The notes under the pieces were generated by a model. It did not search any database, was not told the DNA's origin, and was given only the letters and a program-made list of their open reading frames with translations. The translations under genes were made by a program, and so were the position numbers. DNA of 6,670 bases from assembly GCA_021463315.1 (NCBI GenBank), contig JAJTXO010000218.1, positions 1 to 6,670 of the forward strand, in the 5' to 3' direction. Each line of letters starts with the position of its first letter. The first letter of the stretch is position 1. Below are positions 1 through 6,583 of the stretch, one piece after another. The DNA comes from Caldilineales bacterium. GTDB taxonomy: Bacteria > Chloroflexota > Anaerolineae > JAAEKA01.

Positions 1-1722
1 GCCAGCCGCCAGCGCCGCGGCCATGCTGGCCAGCGCATCGCCCCGGCGCGGCTCGATGCAGCGGGCCATCGGCTCAGGCAGCGTCTGCCACAGGCTGGCC
101 CGCTCAGGAAAGTCGGCCAGATCCAGCGTCACCACCCGGGCGTCGGCCCGGTGCGCCACAGCCGAAGCGATGCAGGCAGCCGACACCCCGCGCGCGGTGC
201 CGGTTTCCAGCACGCGGCCGCAGCCGTTGGCCCGCAACAGGTAGTGCAGCAGCGCGAAGAGCGGAAAGGTGGCCGGGTCGCTGACCTGTCCACGGCGGCC
301 GTCCACCGTGCCGTAGAAGGACCAGGCCAGCGCGGGCAGGCCGTGGCGAGCCAGCCAGGCGCGCAGGGCATCCAGGAACGCCGCGTAGCCGTCGCCGTGG
401 CCGGACCCGGCCAGCGGCTCGGCCACCCGGCCATAGACCCCCTTCCAACGGCCATACTGGCGCTTGCCCACGCCGCTGAAGTGCAGCACGCGCACCGGGC
501 GGCCCTGCCAGTCGCCGTGCAGCCGGCCGCCCGTGTCGTGCAGCGCAACCTCCTGGGCGTGCAGTTGGACGTTGTAGGTCCCGTCCAGCTCCACGCCGCA
601 GTCCAGCCGCGCCAGCGCCAGGTTGAAGACCAGTTGGTTGCGCCACCAGACATCGCGGCGCTCGTCGGCCCAGGCTGCGGCCCCGGACATGCCGCGAATG
701 GCCGCATCCAGCGCCAGCAACGCCGAGCGGCCGCCGGCAAACAGCCCGTCGTTGACCACCAGCGGATAGGCCGCCTCGCCGTCCACGCTGCCCAGGATGC
801 GCGCCAGATCGCTCTCCTTGCCGCCGTAGGCTGTGACCAGCGCGTGGCCGACGCTGTGCAGCCCGCGGCCGTTGCCCTCCCGACAGGCCAGGATGCTGCC
901 CTCAGGACAGGCATCCAGCGCCGCGAACACCGGCCGCAGATCCCCCAGCACCAGCATATCCGCGTCCAGGCAGAGGTAGTGCGCGGCGTCCACCACGTGC
1001 GCCGCGGAGTAGAGGATCGCCTTGCTGGCCGCGTTGACCTGGGAGCGCGGCTGGCAGCGCACGGTCATGGCGCGGTACTTGGCGGCCACCTGCTCGGCGG
1101 CCGGGCTGTGGCCCAGGATGAAGACCAGCAACAGGGCATCCTGGCAGCCGCCGTTGGCCAGCACCGACCCCAGCATGTCGTCCAGCATCGCCTCGAAGCC
1201 GGTCGAGACCACGGTGGCGATGCAGCGCCGCGCCCGCGGCAGCCGCTGCGGCAGGGCGATCTCGGCCCGGCCCAGGCAATCCACCAGGACGCGCGCCGGC
1301 TGGGCCGCGGCCGCCTCCTCGAGCTGCGGGTCCAGCCAGACCGCGTGGCACCAGGGCCAGCGGGTGGTGCGCACGGCCAGCTCCAGCGTCTGCGCGCCGG
1401 CCAGGTCGGCTGCCAGATCGCGCGGCGGCTCGCCGGCGGCCACGTGGACCAGCGCGACCTGGCGGCCATCGGCGCGCACCACGAAGTCGGCGTGCGTGGC
1501 CTGGCCGGCCGCGTCGTCGTTCAGCGCGACCTGGCAGCGGAACGCGCCGAAGCGGCCGCCCAGTTGGTAGAGCAGCCGCGCCGGGGGGTGGGTGCTCAGG
1601 CTGTGGGGATAGGCCCGGCCCTGCACCCGCACCTGCTTGCCCTCATAGCCCAGGCTGCCCCGCGTGCCCAACTGGCCGTAGCCGACGCTCATTTGCGCGG
1701 GGGTGATGGTGTCGAGATACAT
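1..1722 (-). CDS. NPCBM - GT8-like glycosyltransferase - SAM methyltransferase fusion (3' end cut by window edge)
   Basis: The frame is open from the ATG at 1722 to the window edge (574 codons, no stop), so the C-terminus is missing. Residues about 10-135 resemble an NPCBM domain, a beta-sandwich that usually binds sugars: the GYGQLG start, the YPHSLSTHPPARLLYQLGG stretch, and the NDD and ADGRQ segments are in family order. Residues about 165-440 look like a GT-A glycosyltransferase of the GT8 type. YLCLDADMLVLGDL contains the metal-binding DAD (253-255), and H414-F-S-G417-V-G-K420 matches the GT8 HxxGxxK signature. From about residue 480 a class I methyltransferase begins, with motif I VLETGTARG (E506, G508) and an acidic residue after the second strand (D534 in VTLDLADF). 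It probably transfers a sugar from a nucleotide donor and methylates the product or another acceptor; the substrates are unknown. No clear Shine-Dalgarno precedes the start. It lies 126 bases downstream of the 541-residue DUF4157 gene, so a shared transcript is possible but not shown. Domain calls are fairly secure; biological role is not. Confidence 0.88.
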   Translation of the reverse strand, partial: MYLDTITPAQMSVGYGQLGTRGSLGYEGKQVRVQGRAYPHSLSTHPPARLLYQLGGRFGAFRCQVALNDDAAGQATHADFVVRADGRQVALVHVAAGEPPRDLAADLAGAQTLELAVRTTRWPWCHAVWLDPQLEEAAAAQPARVLVDCLGRAEIALPQRLPRARRCIATVVSTGFEAMLDDMLGSVLANGGCQDALLLVFILGHSPAAEQVAAKYRAMTVRCQPRSQVNAASKAILYSAAHVVDAAHYLCLDADMLVLGDLRPVFAALDACPEGSILACREGNGRGLHSVGHALVTAYGGKESDLARILGSVDGEAAYPLVVNDGLFAGGRSALLALDAAIRGMSGAAAWADERRDVWWRNQLVFNLALARLDCGVELDGTYNVQLHAQEVALHDTGGRLHGDWQGRPVRVLHFSGVGKRQYGRWKGVYGRVAEPLAGSGHGDGYAAFLDALRAWLARHGLPALAWSFYGTVDGRRGQVSDPATFPLFALLHYLLRANGCGRVLETGTARGVSAACIASAVAHRADARVVTLDLADFPERASLWQTLPEPMARCIEPRRGDALASMAAALAAG

Positions 1723-1848
1723 GGTTGCTAGTGCGCCAGGCGCAATGACAGGCGCCGCATGAACGAGGCGTTAGGCCGCGCTTGGATCGCGCTGCGGGGC
1801 GACGGTGGGCTTGGGGGCTGCCCGGGCCAGGGTCTCGGCCATGGTCGA
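1723..1848 (-). other. Intergenic gap with a short in-frame reading frame after the upstream stop
   Basis: Between the 541-residue gene and the glycosyltransferase gene lie 126 bases. After the TGA of the upstream gene (1849-1851), the same frame stays open through an ATG at 1842 to a TAA at 1771-1773. This would give either a 23-residue peptide starting MAETLARAAPKP or a 25-residue extension of the upstream protein by readthrough. No Shine-Dalgarno precedes the ATG, and 25 open codons are unremarkable in GC-rich DNA, so this is not called as a gene. I see no convincing terminator. A weak GGCGC/GCGCC inverted repeat lies just upstream of the glycosyltransferase start. Confidence 0.25.
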
Positions 1849-3474
1849 TCACGGCGACGCCACGAACGCGCTGAAGGCGCTGGGCGTCAGTTTGCCCAGG
1901 ATCTGGATGTAGTGGTAGATGCCGAAGGTCGGCTGGTCGGCGAAGTAGCGGGCGAAGTTGCTGCCATCGGTGGCCAGCGTCTCCAGGTGCTGGCCGCTGT
2001 TGGTGACCTCCGGCTCGTACAGGCGCATGGCCCCGCTGGCGCCGTCCTTGAACACCAGGAGCTGATGGCCCAGTTGGCGGTCGCGCACGATCGCGTCGAT
2101 GGCGCTGTGCGCCGGCCGCCGGTCGGTGTTGATGCGCCGGATGCGAACCCGCCGACCGTTGACCTGCACCACGATGCTGTCCCCCTCGGCCACCTCGATC
2201 CCCTGCTCGCTCAGGTCGTCGAAGGCCACGTTGAACACCACCTGCCAGGTGTTGACCAGCACCTGCTCGCCCGCCTTCAGGGTGTTGACCTGGGCGATCA
2301 CCTCGGCTGGGTTGTTGCACCAGATGTCCAGCCGCTGCAAGGTGGTCTCCAGGTCCAGCGACGGCGCCATCTGCCGCAGGATATCGGCCGCCGGCGTGCC
2401 GTTGACATCGTTGTAGAACAGGTCGTGCAGCGCCTCCTGCGCCCAGCTCAGGTCGCCAAAGGTGGCGCGCTGGTCCTCGATGCGGCCGATGATGTACTCC
2501 AGCACGTCGATGGCGGTCCGCTCGCGCTGGCCCTGCGGCCGGGACATCATCCCCTCCAGGATCATCGCGCGCAGATAGTGCGTCACCGCGGCCGGGCCGC
2601 GCGGGATGCGGCTGGCCATAGCCACCGCCTGCACGCAGCGAATGGCGTCGCTGTCGGTGCCAGCCACCGTGTCGTACTGGCCCAGCCGGGTCAGGATCGT
2701 GTCGCCATCCCAGCCGCCGCCGCGGAAGGGCAGCGGATCCGTCGGCGTCGGCGCGTTGCGGGCAACCGTCGCCGCATCGTGGGCCAGCGTCACGCCGCCG
2801 CTGGAGACCCCCTGGCCGGCCAGGTTGCCCAGCCCCGGCACAGCCCGCTCCACCGGGTTGCGCGTGCTGGTGATGGTCGCCGGCGGCATGGCAACCACAT
2901 CGCGCTGCACCGCGGCGGTCCGGCCGCCTGCCTGCTGCGCCACGTGGGTCAGCTCATGGGCCAACAGCCGCTGGCCAGCCGCGGTGTGCGGCGCATACTG
3001 GCCGGGGCCAAAGACGATATCGCGGCCGCTGGTGTAGGCGCGCGCGCCGATCTCCTGCGCCGACTGGGCCGCCGCGCCATCGCTGTGGATGCGCACGTCG
3101 CCCAAGTTTTGGCCGAAATTCGCCTGGGCAAACGCGCGCGCCGCCGAGTTGGGCGACTGGCCGGGCGACTGCAAGGCGGCGTGAACGCTGGCCGGGGCAG
3201 CGCCACCCGACGCCACGCCGGCTGAAGAACCCTCGGGCGAACGCATGACCTGGTCAGCCGTCGCGTCCGCCTCGCGCTCCAACGGATCGTTGGCCGCGCC
3301 CACCTCCAGCTTGGCCTGCACCGGCGGCCCCAGCCGCGTGGCTGGCCCGGCGTTATAAAGCGCGCCGCTGCGTTGCCCGGCCTGCGGCAAGGGCTGGCTG
3401 CGCTCGCCTGCATCGCCCGGCTCGTTGGCCACACCGCCGGGCCTGAATCTACGCCACACTCGTCTCGCGGTCAT
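1849..3474 (-). CDS. DUF4157 (eCIS_core) protein with uncharacterised, possibly papain-like C-terminal domain
   Basis: This is a 541-residue protein with a modular layout. Residues 1-50 are basic and probably disordered. Residues 52-77 (VQAKLEVGAANDPLEREAD and onward) match the short conserved helix motif that commonly precedes DUF4157. Residues about 98-180 are the DUF4157 core, including VRIHSDGAAA, ARAYTSGRDIVFG, the Y.PHT..G..LL segment and the zinc-type motif H173-E-L-T-H177. DUF4157 is the marker domain of many cargo proteins of contractile injection systems. A Pro/Ala-rich linker follows to about 250. Residues about 255-541 match no family I can name. They include C280 in DAIRCVQAVAMA, a mainly helical middle, and a beta-rich end with H470 (LGHQLLVFKDG) and E487 (LYEPE). 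The Cys, His and acidic order suggests a papain-like fold, which is inference. No signal peptide or membrane segment is visible. The start is fixed by a strong AAAGGAG upstream. It is likely an injected effector co-expressed with the two preceding genes. Confidence 0.9.
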   Translation of the reverse strand: MTARRVWRRFRPGGVANEPGDAGERSQPLPQAGQRSGALYNAGPATRLGPPVQAKLEVGAANDPLEREADATADQVMRSPEGSSAGVASGGAAPASVHAALQSPGQSPNSAARAFAQANFGQNLGDVRIHSDGAAAQSAQEIGARAYTSGRDIVFGPGQYAPHTAAGQRLLAHELTHVAQQAGGRTAAVQRDVVAMPPATITSTRNPVERAVPGLGNLAGQGVSSGGVTLAHDAATVARNAPTPTDPLPFRGGGWDGDTILTRLGQYDTVAGTDSDAIRCVQAVAMASRIPRGPAAVTHYLRAMILEGMMSRPQGQRERTAIDVLEYIIGRIEDQRATFGDLSWAQEALHDLFYNDVNGTPAADILRQMAPSLDLETTLQRLDIWCNNPAEVIAQVNTLKAGEQVLVNTWQVVFNVAFDDLSEQGIEVAEGDSIVVQVNGRRVRIRRINTDRRPAHSAIDAIVRDRQLGHQLLVFKDGASGAMRLYEPEVTNSGQHLETLATDGSNFARYFADQPTFGIYHYIQILGKLTPSAFSAFVASP

Positions 3475-3480
3475 GGTGCG

Positions 3481-3487
3481 CTCCTTT
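3481..3487 (-). promoter_or_regulatory. Strong Shine-Dalgarno for the 541-residue DUF4157 gene
   Basis: On the minus strand AAAGGAG ends six bases before the ATG at 3474. It lies immediately after the stop codon of the 167-residue gene (3489-3491), so it fixes the start of the downstream gene. It is the only clear Shine-Dalgarno in the window and suggests this gene is translated independently within the shared transcript. Confidence 0.85.
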
Positions 3488-3488
3488 G

Positions 3489-3992
3489 TCAGTCATCCAC
3501 CGAACGCGCGGGCCTGGGCCGGTAGGGCGGCCCTTCGCTGCCGCCCAGGTTGACGCGGTACATCTCCGGCGCAGCAGGGGCGAACAGCGCCAGCCCCGCC
3601 ACCGTCCCATCGTCGGCCACGTAGGCTGCCAGCCCAGCCGCGCCCCAGACCTGCTGCACTGTGCCGGGCCGGCGGCTGGGCGCGTCGATGAGCGCCGCCT
3701 CGGCCGGCCCCAGCGCCACGTCGATGGCCGCCGCCGCGCCCGGCGACCAGTCCGCCCAGACCAGGAAGGCATGTCCGGCGTCGTCGAAAAAGACCCGCAA
3801 GGGGCCGGGGTGGCCGGCAAAGTCCCGGTACGCCACAGGCACGGCGGCCAGCCGGCCGACGCCGGCCGCGATCTCGCCAGCCGACAGCGCGGCAAAGTCC
3901 TCGGCGGTGCAGCCGGCCGGCAGCCCCGACCAGCCGTTGAAATCGCCGGCCAGCACGGCGGCCAGCGCGGCGCGACGCTCTTGTTGGTTCAT
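3489..3992 (-). CDS. Small uncharacterised protein between two DUF4157 effectors
   Basis: This 167-residue, soluble-looking, mildly acidic protein has no signal peptide or membrane segment. I do not recognise a named family. Visible landmarks are an N-terminal helix followed by FNGWSGLPAGCTAEDF (about 18-33), a central segment PLRVFFDDAGHAFLVWADWS that looks like two or three beta strands with hydrophobic ends, a GPAEAALIDAP segment, and a late segment with LALFAPAAPEMYRVNL that reads as a final strand and helix. The overall pattern is a compact alpha/beta fold without an obvious catalytic motif. Its ATG overlaps the stop of the 796-residue gene by four bases (ATGA), and its own stop lies 14 bases before the next gene's start. 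That placement suggests an accessory role for one or both neighbours, such as an immunity protein, a chaperone or a loading adaptor. This role is inferred from position only. Confidence 0.85.
   Translation of the reverse strand: MNQQERRAALAAVLAGDFNGWSGLPAGCTAEDFAALSAGEIAAGVGRLAAVPVAYRDFAGHPGPLRVFFDDAGHAFLVWADWSPGAAAAIDVALGPAEAALIDAPSRRPGTVQQVWGAAGLAAYVADDGTVAGLALFAPAAPEMYRVNLGGSEGPPYRPRPARSVDD
3989..3992 (-). promoter_or_regulatory. ATGA stop/start overlap (translational coupling)
   Basis: The TGA stop of the 796-residue gene (3991-3989) overlaps the ATG of the 167-residue gene (3992-3990). There is no good separate Shine-Dalgarno for the small gene, so reinitiation by terminating ribosomes is the likely way it is translated. 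This would keep the two products in proportion. Confidence 0.8.
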
Positions 3993-6379
3993 GGCATGCC
4001 CTGGGTCAGGATGCTCTGGCCCGGCCTGACCACCGCGTTGGCTGGCAGTCCGTTCAGGCTGGCCAACTGGCTGACCGGCGTTTGGGTGCGGTAGGCCACG
4101 TCGGCCAGGGTGCGCACGCCGCTGGGCGGCACGGTGAAGGTCTGCGTCGCCGTGGCCGCGGCGGCCGAGGCGGGGCCGCGCCGCTCGTAGCCGATCAGCT
4201 CCATCCGCCCGGTCAGGAAGGCAGCCTCGAAGTTGGCGCGGCCAAACGCCGTTTCGATGTCGCGCGCCTGCTCGAACTGCGGATGATAATGGGCGTCATT
4301 GATGGGTGGGATGACCGTTGCGCTGTGGGCCAGCGCGCGGCCCTCCACGGCCGCGCGCAGCGCCGCGCTCCCAGGGATGGCCGGGCCGATGCGGCTCCAG
4401 GCGTGGTCGGTCATCAGGCTGGCGCCGCCCTCCACCAGCACCGAGCGATCGTCGCCGCCCAGCTCCCCGGCGTATCGGTAGTAGTTCGGGTGGTTGAGGG
4501 TGTGGAAGTACTCGTGGATCATGGTCTGGAACGCCTTCCAGCGGACGCGGCGGGTTGCAGCCGGGGTGGCGCCCTCGAAGGGCTGAATCGAAACGATGCC
4601 GCTGTTGTTCAGCGCTGGCCAGCCGCGGTCCACCACCTCCAGCCGCGTGCGGTTGCTGCCATGCGCTACGTAGTCGGTTTTGAAGGTATCGGCGATGGTA
4701 CGCTCCGGCCGGCCGGGCGAGTGATCGGCGTTGTGGCGCGCCCGCACCACGCCCATCTCCTCCTGATTGTCCACCAGGTAGCGAATCATGTCGGCAGCGT
4801 CGCCGGCGCGCTGCGAGGCGTCGCGCAGATTGACGCCCGAATGAAAGCGCGGCCCGAACTGCCGGCTGACGCCGTAGATCGCGTCCACCTGCTGCTTGGC
4901 CGCGTCGCCAATCGGCTCGAACGCGCTGACATCGCCGGCCGCACCGCCGCCGATGCGCGGCCGGGCGAACATGGCGTTGGCAGCCGTGTACCAGGGTCCG
5001 ACCAGCGCGTCCATCTCGGCCCACAGGTCCTGGCGATAGGTGCGATTGACGCCGCCGACGCTCACCGTATCCTGGAACCCCTGGCGCACCGTGGTGGTGA
5101 CGCCGCCCACCGTGGTGGTGGTGGTCGCCGTGCCCGGTGTGATCAGGGCCGTATTGCGGCTTGCGACCTGCTGCGCGGTCGGCGGACCGGTGCCGCTGAG
5201 CGGGCCGTTGCGCCGCGACGTGCCGCCGACGAAGGCGGCCTTGAAGCGCGCCAGCCCGCGGAAGGTGGCTGCGATGTCCGCGTTGTTCACCGGATCCGGC
5301 CCGGCGTTGACCCGCGCCCGATCGGCCGTGTACTCCGGGCTGGTCATGTTCCAGTTGGCGTGCAGCGCGTCTTGCAGGAGGTAGATATCGGGCCGGGCGT
5401 TGGAGCGGCTGTTGGAGACTGACGCGCTCAGCGTGACGCCCAGCAGCGCCAGCGCCACCTGGTCGTTGATGGAGGGATCTTCGTTGCGGCGCAGCGCGGC
5501 GATGGTGGCCGGAATGCTGGCAGCCGTCAGGCGGCTGTCGGCCGGACGGGCGCTGACGCTGGTCTGCTCGGTCGCGTAGTCGGCGTTGGTGATGGACCAG
5601 ATGCGGTTCAGGTTGCGCAGCACGAAGAGCACGTCCTCGCGCACGTTGGCGTCGGCGCCCTCCAGGTCGCCGACGTAGCGCCCGGAGATGAGCTGGACGA
5701 AGGTGGTCCCGCCGCCAGCCGTGGCAACGGGCGGCGGCGCGGGCTGGCGCGCCACCACGCCGCCGGCTGCGGGTGTGACGGCCGGCTGGCTGGCCGTCGC
5801 ACCGGCCAGCAGGGTCTGGCTGGCCGCGCTGGCCTCCCGCTCCAGCGGACTGTGTGCGCTGCCGATGGTCAGATGCGGCGACGGCGGGCCGGCGTCTCCT
5901 TGAGCCACATGCACCAGCTCGTGCGCCAACAGTCGCTGGCCCTCGGCGGTGTGCGGCTGATAGGCGCCGCGGGCAAACACCACGTCGCGGCCCACGGTGT
6001 AGGCCCGCGCCTGGATGGCGTCGGCGCTGGCCGCGGCCGGGCCATCGGTGTGCAGGCGCACCCCGCCCAAATCGCGGCCCAGCCCCGCCTCGAGGCGAGT
6101 GCGCAGCGACGGCTCCAGCGGCTGCCCGGCCGCGCCGACGGCATCGTAGACCGAGCGCGGGGCCGGACTGCCAGCCAACGCATCCTCCGACCCGCGCGCC
6201 GCCCGCAACACCTGGCCCCCGCCGCCCAGCCCGACCACCGGCGCGGCGTAGCCCAGCGCGCCCAGGCCGCGCCGCGCGGGCGCGGCATCCGGCTGGAAAC
6301 CGCGCCCGCGCGAGCCAGCGTCTGGCGCCGCGCGGGGTGCGCGCTTGTTGGGGGCGTGAATTGCTACGTCCATCGTCAT
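3989..6379 (-). CDS. DUF4157 (eCIS_core) protein with second metallopeptidase-like HExxH site and C-terminal LysM-like domain
   Basis: This is a 796-residue, multi-domain protein. Residues 1-84 are Gly/Ala/Arg-rich and likely disordered. Residues about 85-160 are the DUF4157 core, with VRLHTDGPAAASADA, ARAYTVGRDVVFA and the H153-E-L-V-H157 motif. The LTIGSAHSPLEREA motif (170-183) comes after this core, whereas in the 541-residue neighbour its counterpart comes before. A proline-rich linker and a long unnamed region (about 215-600) follow, including a Thr-rich TTTTTVGGVTTTV strand pair. A second zinc-type site, H622-E-Y-F-H626 in IHEYFHTLNHP, is followed by E650 in LVEGGASLMTD. This HExxH plus downstream Glu spacing is typical of gluzincin metallopeptidases. 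Residues 747-791 resemble LysM, a peptidoglycan or chitin-binding module. The product is probably an injected effector with protease-like activity; target unknown. The start could be M1 (6379) or M3 (6373). Upstream Shine-Dalgarno is weak. It is the first gene of the cluster. Confidence 0.92.
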   Translation of the reverse strand: MTMDVAIHAPNKRAPRAAPDAGSRGRGFQPDAAPARRGLGALGYAAPVVGLGGGGQVLRAARGSEDALAGSPAPRSVYDAVGAAGQPLEPSLRTRLEAGLGRDLGGVRLHTDGPAAASADAIQARAYTVGRDVVFARGAYQPHTAEGQRLLAHELVHVAQGDAGPPSPHLTIGSAHSPLEREASAASQTLLAGATASQPAVTPAAGGVVARQPAPPPVATAGGGTTFVQLISGRYVGDLEGADANVREDVLFVLRNLNRIWSITNADYATEQTSVSARPADSRLTAASIPATIAALRRNEDPSINDQVALALLGVTLSASVSNSRSNARPDIYLLQDALHANWNMTSPEYTADRARVNAGPDPVNNADIAATFRGLARFKAAFVGGTSRRNGPLSGTGPPTAQQVASRNTALITPGTATTTTTVGGVTTTVRQGFQDTVSVGGVNRTYRQDLWAEMDALVGPWYTAANAMFARPRIGGGAAGDVSAFEPIGDAAKQQVDAIYGVSRQFGPRFHSGVNLRDASQRAGDAADMIRYLVDNQEEMGVVRARHNADHSPGRPERTIADTFKTDYVAHGSNRTRLEVVDRGWPALNNSGIVSIQPFEGATPAATRRVRWKAFQTMIHEYFHTLNHPNYYRYAGELGGDDRSVLVEGGASLMTDHAWSRIGPAIPGSAALRAAVEGRALAHSATVIPPINDAHYHPQFEQARDIETAFGRANFEAAFLTGRMELIGYERRGPASAAAATATQTFTVPPSGVRTLADVAYRTQTPVSQLASLNGLPANAVVRPGQSILTQGMP

Positions 6380-6383
6380 AGTT

Positions 6384-6467
6384 CGGTCCCGCCGGGGAAT
6401 GAAGCCCGGCTACACAACGGCGCCCGTTGAAACGGGCTTTCCCATCGACGCATCCGCCAGCCCCGTT
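6384..6467. repeat. Palindrome-rich repeat, copy A
   Basis: This copy begins CGGTCCCGCCGGGGAATGAA and recurs exactly 200 bases to the right as copy B. It differs from copy B by a three-base deletion after position 6404 and a few substitutions near 6440. It contains a perfect small hairpin, CCCGTT-GA-AACGGG (6423-6436). The first hairpin of the unit is shortened here: GCCGGG (6391-6396) pairs with CCCGGC (6405-6410). It lies directly upstream of the 796-residue gene, so it falls in that gene's leader or promoter region. A further hairpin, CCCCGT-TC-ACGGGG (6461-6474), spans its right end. Confidence 0.85.
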
Positions 6468-6486
6468 CACGGGGCGCTGCTGCGTA

Positions 6487-6508
6487 GCCGGGCGATGAAT
6501 CGCCCGGC
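6487..6508. repeat. Perfect 10-bp inverted repeat
   Basis: GCCGGGCGAT and ATCGCCCGGC flank a two-base GA centre. The arms pair perfectly and would form a stable hairpin on either strand. No run of T follows on either side, so it is not a typical intrinsic terminator. Its sequence is a variant of the first hairpin of the flanking repeat copies. Confidence 0.85.
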
Positions 6509-6574
6509 GGCCTTCGCCCGGCGGCCTTCGCCCGGCGGCCTTCGCCCGGCGGACGCTCGCGCCGGCGGACACTC
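6502..6574. repeat. Short GC-rich tandem repeat
   Basis: Three identical 14-base units, GCCCGGCGGCCTTC, start at 6502, 6516 and 6530. Two diverged units of 15 and 16 bases follow from 6544 and 6559, keeping the CCGGCGGAC core. The array starts inside the right arm of the 10-bp inverted repeat, which suggests it grew by slippage from that arm. It fills most of the gap between the two large repeat copies. Confidence 0.85.
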
Positions 6575-6583
6575 GCGCCAGCG

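Noticed and set aside
151..1731. Long plus-strand open frame of 526 codons
   Set aside because: It is the exact codon-phase antisense of the glycosyltransferase-methyltransferase gene. Its translation is rich in Arg, Ala, Gln, His and Val with no recognisable domain, while the minus strand shows clear motifs.
1759..3225. Long plus-strand open frame of 488 codons
   Set aside because: It is antisense to the 541-residue DUF4157 gene, has no family motifs, and arises from high GC content.
5085..5140. Possible microsatellite or frameshift hotspot in the GTG/GTC-rich stretch
   Set aside because: The codons are a mix of Thr and Val codons encoding a plausible Thr-rich strand pair, and the reading frame is intact through it.
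4082..5422. Long plus-strand open frame of 446 codons
   Set aside because: It is antisense to the 796-residue DUF4157 gene and shows no domain signal.
6487..6508. Possible intrinsic transcription terminator
   Set aside because: The hairpin is strong but no T-run follows on either strand, and similar hairpins recur throughout the repeat block.
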